This document shows, one piece after another, positions 1 to 7,046 of a stretch of 40,027 bases of DNA. The number at the start of each line of letters is the position of its first letter. The stretch's first letter is position 1. The position numbers and the translations under genes were made by a program. Source of the stretch: Geothermobacter hydrogeniphilus (GTDB lineage Bacteria > Desulfobacterota > Desulfuromonadia > Desulfuromonadales > Geothermobacteraceae); contig NZ_PPFX01000038.1 of NCBI RefSeq assembly GCF_002898515.1, positions 1-40,027 on the forward strand, written 5' to 3'. The notes below the pieces were generated by a model, which worked only from the letters and a program-made list of their open reading frames with translations, did no database searches and was not told the origin of the DNA.

Positions 1-83
1 GGAACGGGTGGACGATTTCCTTCGGATTAGGTGGTCGATTTCATCGGAATCCGCACGCTGAACATCAGTTGTCCGGGATACCA

Positions 84-893
84 ATGAAACAGCTCCTCCC
101 CATCCTCTTCGGCTCGCTCCTTCTCCCCGGTCCGGTCAGTGCCGCGCTGGAGGGCTCCTTCGTTTATTTTCCCACCGCCGAGCTGGTCATCACTCCTGCC
201 GCTGTCGGGCTGGCGTATGAGGATGTCTTCTTCACCGCTGCGGACGGCACCGCGTTGCACGGCTGGTATCTTCCCGGAGAGCCGGGCAGGCCGCTGCTGG
301 TTTTCTGCCACGGCAATGCCGGCAACATCTCCCACCGGGTCGACAATCTGCGGCTGCTGCGTGAGCTGGGGCTGACGGTTTTCATCTTCGATTATCGCGG
401 TTACGGGCGTAGTTCGGGTACGCTGAGCGAAGCGGGGACCTACAGCGACCTGCGCGGCGCTCTTGTCTGGTTGCGGCAGAAGGGCTGGAAGCAGGAGCAG
501 ATGGTCTATTTCGGGCGCTCCGTAGGGGCTGCGGTCGCTCTGCAGCTCGCTCTCGAGGAGCCTCCGGCAGCTCTGATTCTCGAATCGCCCTTCACCTCCA
601 TCGGGGCGATGGGCAGGCATCACTCACCGCTGCTCTGGCTGCTCGGCGGTTGGCTGCTGAATGTCCGTTACGATAGTCTGAGCAAGATATCCGATCTCAG
701 GGTGCCGTTGATGATTCTGCATGGCGATGAGGATGAAATCGTCCCCCAGCAGATGGGGCGGCAGCTGTTCGAGCGTGCGCCGCAGCCGAAACGGTTTCAT
801 TCCCTGTCGGGGGCAGGGCACAACGACAGCTACGAGGTCGGCGGAGAGGCCTACCGGAACTGGTGGCGTGAGTTTCTGGCAGAAATACGCTGA
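84..893 (+). CDS. secreted/membrane-anchored alpha/beta hydrolase (serine hydrolase, BEM46/ABHD13-like)
   Basis: Encodes 269 residues with an N-terminal hydrophobic segment ending PGPVSA (residues 1-20), which looks like a signal peptide or membrane anchor. The hydrolase fold is clear: oxyanion strand HGNAGN (about 76-81), DYRGYGRS (103-110), nucleophile elbow GRSVG with Ser146, acid in HGDEDEIV (Asp217) and GAGHND with His246. This matches the BEM46/ABHD13-type alpha/beta hydrolases, whose natural substrates are mostly unknown esters or lipids. The ATG at 84 was chosen because it puts the signal peptide at the very start; an in-frame TTG at 69 is possible, and neither has a strong ribosome site. 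It stands alone upstream of a cytochrome gene in the same direction, 128 bp away. Substrate cannot be inferred. Confidence 0.85.
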   Translation: MKQLLPILFGSLLLPGPVSAALEGSFVYFPTAELVITPAAVGLAYEDVFFTAADGTALHGWYLPGEPGRPLLVFCHGNAGNISHRVDNLRLLRELGLTVFIFDYRGYGRSSGTLSEAGTYSDLRGALVWLRQKGWKQEQMVYFGRSVGAAVALQLALEEPPAALILESPFTSIGAMGRHHSPLLWLLGGWLLNVRYDSLSKISDLRVPLMILHGDEDEIVPQQMGRQLFERAPQPKRFHSLSGAGHNDSYEVGGEAYRNWWREFLAEIR

Positions 894-1021
894 CCGACAA
901 CCGGGGGACGTTGTTAAGAAATTCACTTTCTCTCCCTCGATAATCCGGTCGTTCCTGGCTGTTATCTGCTATAACTTCAAGTCACACATCAACGCTTGCT
1001 ACCCTTGTCAGGAGTCAACCC

Positions 1022-1564
1022 ATGCCGTTGCTGAACCGAATGTCCCTGGTTATTGCTGCCGTCCTCTTTTGTTTCCCCCACCTTGCCCTTGCCGCCGGTC
1101 ATGAACAGGCCGCGACAATCGGTGGCGGGCAGTCCCACCACATGAAGCCGCAGGCCTCTCAGGGTGTCCAGCTTTCCCCCGGACTACGGACACTGCTCAA
1201 CCAGGAGATGGGATTGATCCAGCAGGGGGTGATGGAGCTGGTTCCGGCAATCGCGGCCGGAGACTGGGACAAGGTTACCGATATCGGCCGGAAGATCAAG
1301 GCGAGCTTTATTCTCAAGCAGAAACTGACCGCGGCCCAGAAAGAGGAGCTGCACCGGGTGCTGCCGCAGCAGTTCATCGAGATGGACATGGATTTTCACA
1401 CGTCGGCGGGGATGCTGGCCCATGCGGCGGAGATGAAGAACGCGGATGTGGTCAACTTCTACCTCTACAAGATGACCACCGCCTGCGTCTCCTGCCACGG
1501 CAAATTTGCCACAGAACGCTTTCCCGGGCTGGCACAGGGCGCCGAGGAGTCCCATCATCACTGA
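1022..1564 (+). CDS. periplasmic single-haem c-type cytochrome
   Basis: A 180-residue protein with a signal peptide (residues 1-25, ending LALAA) and a single haem c attachment motif CVSCH at 155-159 near the C-terminus. The central part (about 50-150) is predicted helical. One haem near the C-terminus on a helical domain resembles class II cytochromes (cytochrome c'), but this is a resemblance and not a firm family call. The N-terminal and C-terminal tails are His-rich (QSHHM near 38 and a terminal HHH). A good ribosome site (AGGAG) lies just upstream of the ATG at 1022. It is probably an electron carrier or ligand-binding haem protein in the periplasm. No partner oxidoreductase adjoins it. 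Confidence 0.75.
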   Translation: MPLLNRMSLVIAAVLFCFPHLALAAGHEQAATIGGGQSHHMKPQASQGVQLSPGLRTLLNQEMGLIQQGVMELVPAIAAGDWDKVTDIGRKIKASFILKQKLTAAQKEELHRVLPQQFIEMDMDFHTSAGMLAHAAEMKNADVVNFYLYKMTTACVSCHGKFATERFPGLAQGAEESHHH

Positions 1565-1615
1565 ACCAGGAAGCCGCACCCGCAGGTATCGGGGGCTGAA
1601 TGATTTTACGCGCCA

Positions 1616-2329
1616 TCAGCCCCCGCCGCCCGGATCGATCGCCAGAAATTCCCCCTGCGCCATCATCTCCCACCTCAGGTTGTCATCCAGCGGCTCGGAT
1701 GAAACCAGGCAGGAGTTTTCCGCGTAAGCCTTGTGGAGCGAGTAGTAGTCTGGTTCCCTGGTGTAATCCCGGTAGGCGAAGAGTTTGCGGCTGTCGCTGA
1801 ACAGGCAGTTCAGGGCCGAAAACCTGTGCTTCTGCCGGATCAATGCCGCCGTCGCGAGAAAATCCCGCCCCAGGTCCCCTGTCGTCCCGCTCATGACGTG
1901 ATAGAAGAAGACCTCCGTGTCACGGGCATCAGCCCTGAGCCCCGGCAGGGTGATGTCGGGGAGCAGCCCCTGGTAGTCGTAGACCACGCCGTTGTGAAAA
2001 AATACCGTGTCGCCGAGGAAGAACGGGTGGGCGTGGCGGGTGCTGGAAGTATTGGTCCAGGCCGATTTGCGCAGGTGCAGGATCATCACCGGCGAGGTCC
2101 GGGCTTTCTCCAGCAGGCCGATGACCTGATCGGTCTCGTCGAGCAGGCTGGCGCCGCTCTTGCGCACCACCAGCTCACCGTTCCGGTAGAAGGCCAGCCC
2201 CCAGCCGTCCTCGTGGCCGGGCGGGTCTTCGGCCATTACCATGCCGGTCCGCGCGAGTTGGCAGAAGCGGGCGACGATCCGCGCGTGCTTCGCGTAATTG
2301 AAATTGGTGATCCCCAGAACTCTGCACAT
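1616..2329 (-). CDS. class II glutamine amidotransferase (YafJ/EgtC-like Ntn hydrolase)
   Basis: 237 residues beginning Met-Cys-Arg, so removal of Met exposes Cys as the N-terminal nucleophile, as in class II (Ntn) glutamine amidotransferases. Other family landmarks are GHEDGWG (38-44), HLRKSA (85-90), the HPF loop near 101 and FHNGVV (111-116). It lacks a synthase domain, like the YafJ/YlxI-type stand-alone proteins. The start at 2329 is set by the Met-Cys requirement and by coupling: the stop TGA of spmB shares its last base with this ATG. It is the last gene of the ldc-spmA-spmB operon. Substrate unknown; cell-envelope context is only suggestive. Confidence 0.85.
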   Translation of the reverse strand: MCRVLGITNFNYAKHARIVARFCQLARTGMVMAEDPPGHEDGWGLAFYRNGELVVRKSGASLLDETDQVIGLLEKARTSPVMILHLRKSAWTNTSSTRHAHPFFLGDTVFFHNGVVYDYQGLLPDITLPGLRADARDTEVFFYHVMSGTTGDLGRDFLATAALIRQKHRFSALNCLFSDSRKLFAYRDYTREPDYYSLHKAYAENSCLVSSEPLDDNLRWEMMAQGEFLAIDPGGGG

Positions 2330-2859
2330 CAGAAAAACCACCGGGTCACGATGATCGCGATCACGATGCCGATGAAATCCGCCACCAGGCAGACCGGCAC
2401 CAGGTAGCGGGTTTTGCGGATGCCGACGGCGCCGAGGTAGACGGCCAGCACGTAAAAGGTGGTTTCGGCGCTGCCCATGATGACCGCCGACATGTGGGTG
2501 GCCAGGGAGTCGGGTCCGGCGGTCTGGACGATGTCGGTGAAGAGGGCGGTCGAAGCGCTGCCGGAGAGCGGCTTGATGATCGCCATCGAGACCGCCTCGA
2601 TGGGGATTTCGAGAAAACCGAACAGGCTGTAGAAGGCGTCCCGCAGCGCGTCGAAGGCTCCCGAGGCCTGGAATCCCTTGATGGCGACGAAGATGGTCAG
2701 CAGGTAGGGGAATATCTTCAGGATGATCGCCGGCCCTTCCTTGGCCCCGGCGACGAAGGAGTCGTAGACCCGGACCTTCTTGAAAGAGCCGTACAGCACC
2801 GTGAAGAGGATGAACAGCGGAATGATCAGCAGCGAGAGGTATTCCAGCGTCTTGATCAT
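2329..2859 (-). CDS. spmB: spore maturation protein B-like membrane protein
   Basis: A 176-residue, strongly hydrophobic protein with about five membrane segments. It resembles SpmB of the nucleoside-recognition (Gate) domain family, including the conserved segment around KPLSGSAS (about 97-104) and GSAETTFY (about 129-136). In Bacillus, SpmA and SpmB contribute to spore core dehydration; in non-sporulating Gram-negatives the role is unknown and probably concerns envelope or solute transport. Its ATG overlaps the spmA stop by four bases (ATGA), so the pair is translationally coupled. Confidence in the family is high, in function low. Confidence 0.88.
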   Translation of the reverse strand: MIKTLEYLSLLIIPLFILFTVLYGSFKKVRVYDSFVAGAKEGPAIILKIFPYLLTIFVAIKGFQASGAFDALRDAFYSLFGFLEIPIEAVSMAIIKPLSGSASTALFTDIVQTAGPDSLATHMSAVIMGSAETTFYVLAVYLGAVGIRKTRYLVPVCLVADFIGIVIAIIVTRWFF

Positions 2860-3431
2860 CGGAATACCCTCCGGAACGCGGCGAGGACCAGCAGCGCCGT
2901 CAGGGTCGAGATGGCGGTGGCGATCAGCACCGGCAGGACCACCGCGGCCGGGTTGCTGCTGCCGTAGCCGGCGAGGATGCCGATCACCGAGAAGGGGATC
3001 AGCTGAATGCTGGCGGTGTTGATGACGATGAAGGTCATCATCTCCGGGGTGATGGTTCCCTGCTCCTCGTTGAGGCTGTCGAGGTCCTGCATCGCCTGGA
3101 TTCCCAGCGGGGTGGCGGCGTTGCCGAGCCCGAACAGGTTGGCCAGCACGTTGAGAGTGATGGCGGTGATGGAGGGATGATCGCCGGGGATGTTCAGGAA
3201 CAGGCGGCAGATAATCGGCTTGAACAGGTGGGCGATGCGGTAGATCAGTCCGGAGTCCTCGAGAATGCGGGTGATCCCCATCCAGACCGAGACGATGCCG
3301 AGCAGGTAGAGCGAGACTTCCACCGCCGCCTTGGCGCCATCGAAAATCGATTTGGTAAACGCCTCCAGGTGTCCGGTAACAATGGCGAAAACGATGCTGA
3401 CGCAGATCATGACCAGCCAGAGGACATTCAT
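2856..3431 (-). CDS. spmA: spore maturation protein A-like membrane protein
   Basis: 191 residues, several membrane helices, with SpmA hallmarks: GLGNAATPLGIQAM (about 102-115) and NTASIQL (about 138-144). It is the partner of the following spmB and belongs to the nucleoside-recognition domain family. The ATG at 3431 overlaps the stop of the upstream LD-carboxypeptidase gene (ATGA), and GGAGG sits in the end of that gene, eight or so bases ahead of the start. The gene order (S66 peptidase, spmA, spmB, amidotransferase) suggests a shared role, perhaps in peptidoglycan turnover, but that is inference from context. Confidence 0.88.
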   Translation of the reverse strand: MNVLWLVMICVSIVFAIVTGHLEAFTKSIFDGAKAAVEVSLYLLGIVSVWMGITRILEDSGLIYRIAHLFKPIICRLFLNIPGDHPSITAITLNVLANLFGLGNAATPLGIQAMQDLDSLNEEQGTITPEMMTFIVINTASIQLIPFSVIGILAGYGSSNPAAVVLPVLIATAISTLTALLVLAAFRRVFR

Positions 3432-4294
3432 CGATTGCCTCCGGGGAAGGCCATGTCGCGGATCAGCAGCTGCCCGCGCTCCGTATCCAACTCAACCTCG
3501 GCGCCGATCGGCAGGGTGAGTTTGTTGGCGACGTGGCCGATGTTGGGGCAATGCACCACCGGGAAATCCAGCTCCATCTGCGAAGCCAGGATCTCGTAGA
3601 CCCGCCGGCTGCGGATGCCGCGGAAATCGCCGAGTATCAGCGCCCTGATCCCGGCAAACCTGCCGGCCAGGATCCACTGGGTCAGGTAGCGGTCGACCTC
3701 GTGCAGCTTCTCATCGACATCCTCGAAAAACAGGATCGAACCCCGCGTGTCGATCTCCCAGTCGGTGCCGATCAGGGCGGTCAGGGTGATCAGGTTGCCC
3801 CCTTTCAGAACCCCGGTGGCGGCTCCTGGCTGATAGACCGTGAGGCGGGCTCCCTTGAACAGGTCCTTCTGCGGATAGCCGTTGACGGCGTTGCGCAGCG
3901 ACTTCAGGGTGAAGGGCGTGGGCGCGTCGAGGTTGATCAGCATCGGCGCGTGCAGGGTCACCAGACCGGTACGCTCGTAGATCGGATTGAGCAGGGCGCT
4001 CAGGTCGCTGAAGCCGGCGATGAGCTTGGGGTGTCTGCCGATCAGCTCGAAGTCGATCAGCTGCAGCGTCTTCATCGCGCTGTAGCCGCCGCGCAGGGCG
4101 AGGAGCATATCGATTTCCGGATCGGCGAACGCCGCGTGGAGCTGCTCGGCCTTCTCCCGCGACGAGGGGAGAGTTTCGGGGAATTGCGGATTGACGACGT
4201 TGAAGCCGAGCCGGGTGAGCTGGCTGATACCGGCAGCAAAGTCCCGCTTCTTCCGGATCAGGTAGCTGGGGGTGATGATGAAGACGTTCTTCAA
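3428..4294 (-). CDS. ldcA: S66 family muramoyltetrapeptide LD-carboxypeptidase
   Basis: 288 residues reading as a cytoplasmic S66 peptidase, the type that trims the terminal D-Ala from murein tetrapeptides during peptidoglycan recycling. The catalytic triad can be placed: Ser96 in GFSD, Glu191 in FFEDVDE and His254 in GHVANKLTLP; LRGGYSAMK (68-75) is the usual glycine-rich loop. I chose the TTG at 4294 because GGAGGAG lies eight bases ahead of it and the protein then starts directly with the first beta strand (KNVFIITPS); an in-frame ATG at 4330 would add 12 residues and has no ribosome site. A MITE copy sits about 40 bp upstream, so the promoter lies inside or beyond it. Confidence 0.85.
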   Translation of the reverse strand: MKNVFIITPSYLIRKKRDFAAGISQLTRLGFNVVNPQFPETLPSSREKAEQLHAAFADPEIDMLLALRGGYSAMKTLQLIDFELIGRHPKLIAGFSDLSALLNPIYERTGLVTLHAPMLINLDAPTPFTLKSLRNAVNGYPQKDLFKGARLTVYQPGAATGVLKGGNLITLTALIGTDWEIDTRGSILFFEDVDEKLHEVDRYLTQWILAGRFAGIRALILGDFRGIRSRRVYEILASQMELDFPVVHCPNIGHVANKLTLPIGAEVELDTERGQLLIRDMAFPGGNR

Positions 4295-4336
4295 GGGGAA
4301 CTCTCCTCCATGCAGGGCATTGGATTGCATCCTCTA

Positions 4337-4498
4337 CCTGAATCCGTGGGTTTCTGTTGGATGGAGAGTGCAAGTGCTTGGCCTGAATGGGTTTTTCAAA
4401 AATCTGAGGCGCACCCATAGGTTCGCTGGTGATTTTTGTAAAGCTCAGGCAGGTCAATGACTTGTGCTATCCGCCGACAAGGGACTCACGGATTCAGA
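4337..4498 (-). mobile_element. MITE copy 1 (162 bp, reverse orientation)
   Basis: Starts CCTGAATCCGTGGGT and ends ACTCACGGATTCAGA; the ends are inverted repeats of the family consensus CCTGAATCAGTGAGT with shared changes at both ends. Flanks ctcta (4332-4336) and ttcta (4499-4503) are a 4/5 match for a 5-bp target-site duplication. Orientation is opposite to the copies at 15.4, 17.3 and 18.4 kb. It lies just upstream of the LD-carboxypeptidase operon. Confidence 0.85.
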
Positions 4499-4698
4499 TT
4501 CTAACCATACTTAAAATTGGCTATCAAGACATCAAGAAAAATGGGGTGGTAGCTGGGTGTCCCGGCCGGGTTGGTTTTTAAGAACCAAAGTCGCGGGGTC
4601 GTGGCCCCGCACGCCACCTTCATCTTTTGTCTCGCCACAAAAGACGAAGCAGAAAAGGGCGGGTCCCAACTCTCCGCGCCTGCTGCGCAGGTCCCCGT

Positions 4699-4782
4699 GA
4701 GCGGCTGGATGAAAACCGGCCGCACGAAAACTCGCTGCGCTCAGACAGTTCGTGCGGCTGATCGGTTTTAATCCAACCGCTC
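4699..4782. repeat. 84-bp interrupted inverted repeat (potential cruciform)
   Basis: The arms pair in blocks: GAGCGG with CCGCTC, TGGAT with ATCCA, AAAACCG with CGGTTTT and CCGCACGAA with TTCGTGCGG, around a loop of about 20 bases. The pairing is far beyond chance. It has no T-run after it, so it is not a standard terminator. Function unknown; probably a dispersed intergenic repeat. Confidence 0.7.
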
Positions 4783-4904
4783 CCGGCGCTGCACCATGGG
4801 ACGAAAAGCGTAGGTCAAAAGCAAAGGCACAAAAAACCTGATTGGACGATGGCTTACGTCATAACCCTTGCCAAACGGGCTTAGTCGCGTCACCATGGAT
4901 TGAA

Positions 4905-5696
4905 ATGATTCTTTTTAAAATACTTAAACCGACATTCCTCATATTCTTCCTGATGATCACTCTGGCCCCGGCCGCGGACCGGGTTAACCTCGGCCGCTGG
5001 AGTGACGCCGAACTGGCGCGGATCATCACGGCGGGACACCGGCTTGAGTCGCCGGGTGAGCAGATTGTGGCCCTCTCCAGCCACTTCCTCGCGACCCCCT
5101 ATGTCGCGAACAGCCTGGTCGGCGGACCGCGGACCGCGGAGCGGCTGGTCATCAACCTGGCGGGGTTCGACTGTTTTACCTTCCTCGACACGGTCGAAGC
5201 CCTGCGCCGCGCGTCCGGCCCGGCCGATTTCCCCGTACAGTTGCGACAGGTCCGTTATCGTGTCGGCAAGGTGGCCTATAAGAACCGTCGGCACTTTTTC
5301 AGCGACTGGGTCGCCGGAGCTGACACGGAGATCGTCGATGTGACCGCAACCGTGGGGCAGGGCAGATCCCGGGTTGTGACTAAGCAGCTCAATCTCAAGG
5401 ATGACGGTGGTCGTTGGCTGCCGGGGATTTCCGTCAGGCGGCGGGAGATCGTCTATATCCCTACGAGCGGCATTGACGGCAACGTCCTGTCAGCCCTGCG
5501 GGCGGGCGATTATGTCGGCATTTACAGCGATAAGGCGGGCCTCGATGTCAGCCATACCGGGCTGCTGGTGAAGGAGGGGGAGCGTTTCCTGCTGCGTCAT
5601 GCCTCATCGCGCGACGGTGTCAGGCGAGTCGTTGATGTCGATCTGCCGGCGTACCTGCAGGGGAAACCGGGGCTGGTGGTCTATCGCGCCAGGTAG
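4905..5696 (+). CDS. DUF1460 protein, N-acetylmuramoyl-L-alanine amidase-like (NlpC/P60 fold)
   Basis: 263 residues with an N-terminal hydrophobic stretch (about 4-21), probably a signal peptide. The DUF1460 family belongs to the NlpC/P60 cysteine-peptidase superfamily; the nucleophile would be Cys90 in GFDCFTFLDTVEAL and the partner His217 in DVSHTGLL, with a second conserved His in LLRHASS near 232. Family members structurally resemble cell-wall amidases, so peptidoglycan or muropeptide hydrolysis in the periplasm is likely. The ATG at 4905 was chosen because it starts the hydrophobic segment; the longer frame from 4842 would bury it. No good ribosome site is visible. It converges on livK with a shared terminator. 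Confidence 0.82.
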   Translation: MILFKILKPTFLIFFLMITLAPAADRVNLGRWSDAELARIITAGHRLESPGEQIVALSSHFLATPYVANSLVGGPRTAERLVINLAGFDCFTFLDTVEALRRASGPADFPVQLRQVRYRVGKVAYKNRRHFFSDWVAGADTEIVDVTATVGQGRSRVVTKQLNLKDDGGRWLPGISVRRREIVYIPTSGIDGNVLSALRAGDYVGIYSDKAGLDVSHTGLLVKEGERFLLRHASSRDGVRRVVDVDLPAYLQGKPGLVVYRAR

Positions 5697-5745
5697 GGTG
5701 GGCGGCCGGAGAGGTAGCCGCGGCCTTGAAGCACCCCCGGAAATG

Positions 5746-5795
5746 GAAAAGCCGGCTCCCGCTGCGGGGAACCGGCTTTCTCAATTTTTCATGCT
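5746..5795. terminator. bidirectional hairpin terminator between DUF1460 gene and livK
   Basis: AAAGCCGG-stem hairpin (AAAGCCGGCTCCC / GGGGAACCGGCTTT, with minor mismatches) followed by a T-rich run on plus (tctcaattttt) and CTTTTCC on minus. It lies between convergent genes and can serve both. Confidence 0.75.
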
Positions 5796-5808
5796 TCGGA
5801 TCGTCGGC

Positions 5809-6963
5809 TCATTCGGCCAGCACGAACTTGCCGTTTTTGACCTGGACCATCACCATCGAATCGACGCCCAGGCCGTTGTGATCCTGCGGGGTAATGTTGT
5901 AGGTACCGGAAATCCCGACGTAGCCCCTGGTATTTTCAATCGCGGCGCGCAGCTTTTCGGGATCGGTGCCGACCTTCTTCATCGCATTGGCGACGATGGT
6001 GATCGCGTCCCAGGCGTAGCCGGAGTGGGTGTTGATCGGGAACTGCTTGTCGTAGCCCTTTTCCTTGTAGAGGCGGATGAACTCCTGGATGACCGGTTTT
6101 TGCGGATCGCTGTCAGGCAGCTCGTTCACCACCATCAGCTTGGTCGCCGGCATCCGGTCCCCTTCGCTGGCCTTGCCGGCCAGTTCGATATATTTCGGGT
6201 CGGGCAGGCCGTGGCACTGGAAGAGCGGCAGGTCGATGCCGAGCTGGACCTTGTTTTTGGCGATGATCGACCCGGCCGGCCCGATGGTCCAGGCGATCAG
6301 CGCCTGGGGGTTGGCGTTGCGGGCCTTGGTCAACTGGGAGGTCATATCGGTATCGCGGGTGCCGAAGGATTCCTGGCTGACAATCTCGATGCCGTACTCA
6401 GGGGCCAGCTTCTTCATCCAGCGGGCGCCGTCCTTGCCGAAGCCGTCGGCGGCGTTCAGCAGAGCCACCCGGGTCAGGCCCTTTTCCTTCAGGTAGATGA
6501 ACAGGCGCTCGACGGCGATACTGGAGCGCTGGGGGGATTTGAACACCCAGTCAAAAGGTCCGAAGCGGTCGCCGCCCATGATCACCGGATCTCCGCCCAC
6601 GGTCATGAAGATCGGCACCCGGCCTTTATGGACAACCTTTTTGACACTCATGCCGGTGTCGGTCAGGGTCGGTCCGATGATCGCCTTGACATGCTCCTTG
6701 TAGATGAATTTCCTGGCGATGGATGTCGCCTTGGTCGGGTTTGCTTCAGTGTCGGCGAGGACCAGCTGCAGCTTTTTGCCGTTGATGCCGCCCTCGGCGT
6801 TGATCTTGTCGACCACCATCTCGGCGACCAGCTTGGTCGGGGTGCCGATGAAGGCGGCGCGCCCGGACTGGTCGAAGAAGGCGCCGATCTTGATGCTGTC
6901 GGCGGCCAGCAGCGGCGTTGCCGTCAACAGCAGAGTGATCAGAACTCCCATCATTCTTTTCAT
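5809..6963 (-). CDS. livK: branched-chain-type ABC transporter periplasmic substrate-binding protein
   Basis: 384 residues with a signal peptide (1-20, ending TPLLAA) and a type I periplasmic binding fold of the LivK/Leu-Ile-Val family: IKIGAFFDQSG at the N-terminus, NAEGGINGKKLQLVLAD (about 54-70), IIGPTLTDTGMS, and a hinge region GYAWDAITIVANAM (about 313-326). It captures the ligand in the periplasm for the LivHMGF importer encoded just upstream in the operon. The ABC-linked iorAB and phenylacetate-CoA ligase genes suggest the ligand may be an aromatic amino acid or aryl acid instead of leucine, though the sequence alone does not prove it. A clear AAGGAG precedes the ATG at 6963. It is the last gene of the operon and is followed by a hairpin terminator. 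Confidence 0.92.
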   Translation of the reverse strand: MKRMMGVLITLLLTATPLLAADSIKIGAFFDQSGRAAFIGTPTKLVAEMVVDKINAEGGINGKKLQLVLADTEANPTKATSIARKFIYKEHVKAIIGPTLTDTGMSVKKVVHKGRVPIFMTVGGDPVIMGGDRFGPFDWVFKSPQRSSIAVERLFIYLKEKGLTRVALLNAADGFGKDGARWMKKLAPEYGIEIVSQESFGTRDTDMTSQLTKARNANPQALIAWTIGPAGSIIAKNKVQLGIDLPLFQCHGLPDPKYIELAGKASEGDRMPATKLMVVNELPDSDPQKPVIQEFIRLYKEKGYDKQFPINTHSGYAWDAITIVANAMKKVGTDPEKLRAAIENTRGYVGISGTYNITPQDHNGLGVDSMVMVQVKNGKFVLAE

Positions 6964-7046
6964 TGCAGATCTCCTTTGCAGAAAATTTCAAACCACGCGG
7001 GCCGGTACACAGCCGGGCCGCCTCCACCATAGCCCAGTCACGCGGG

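Larger units (their letters stand above)
4331..4904. other. 574-bp gene-free region filled with repeats
   Basis: Holds a full MITE copy (4337-4498) and then about 350 bp of GC-rich, structured DNA with no credible gene. Features inside are a short hairpin near 4596-4612 (GCGGGG/CCCCGC), an A-rich stretch around the word CACAAAAGACGAAGCAGAAAA, and a large interrupted inverted repeat at 4699-4782. The composition resembles dispersed intergenic repeats rather than a decayed gene, but no second copy is present in this window. Confidence 0.6.
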
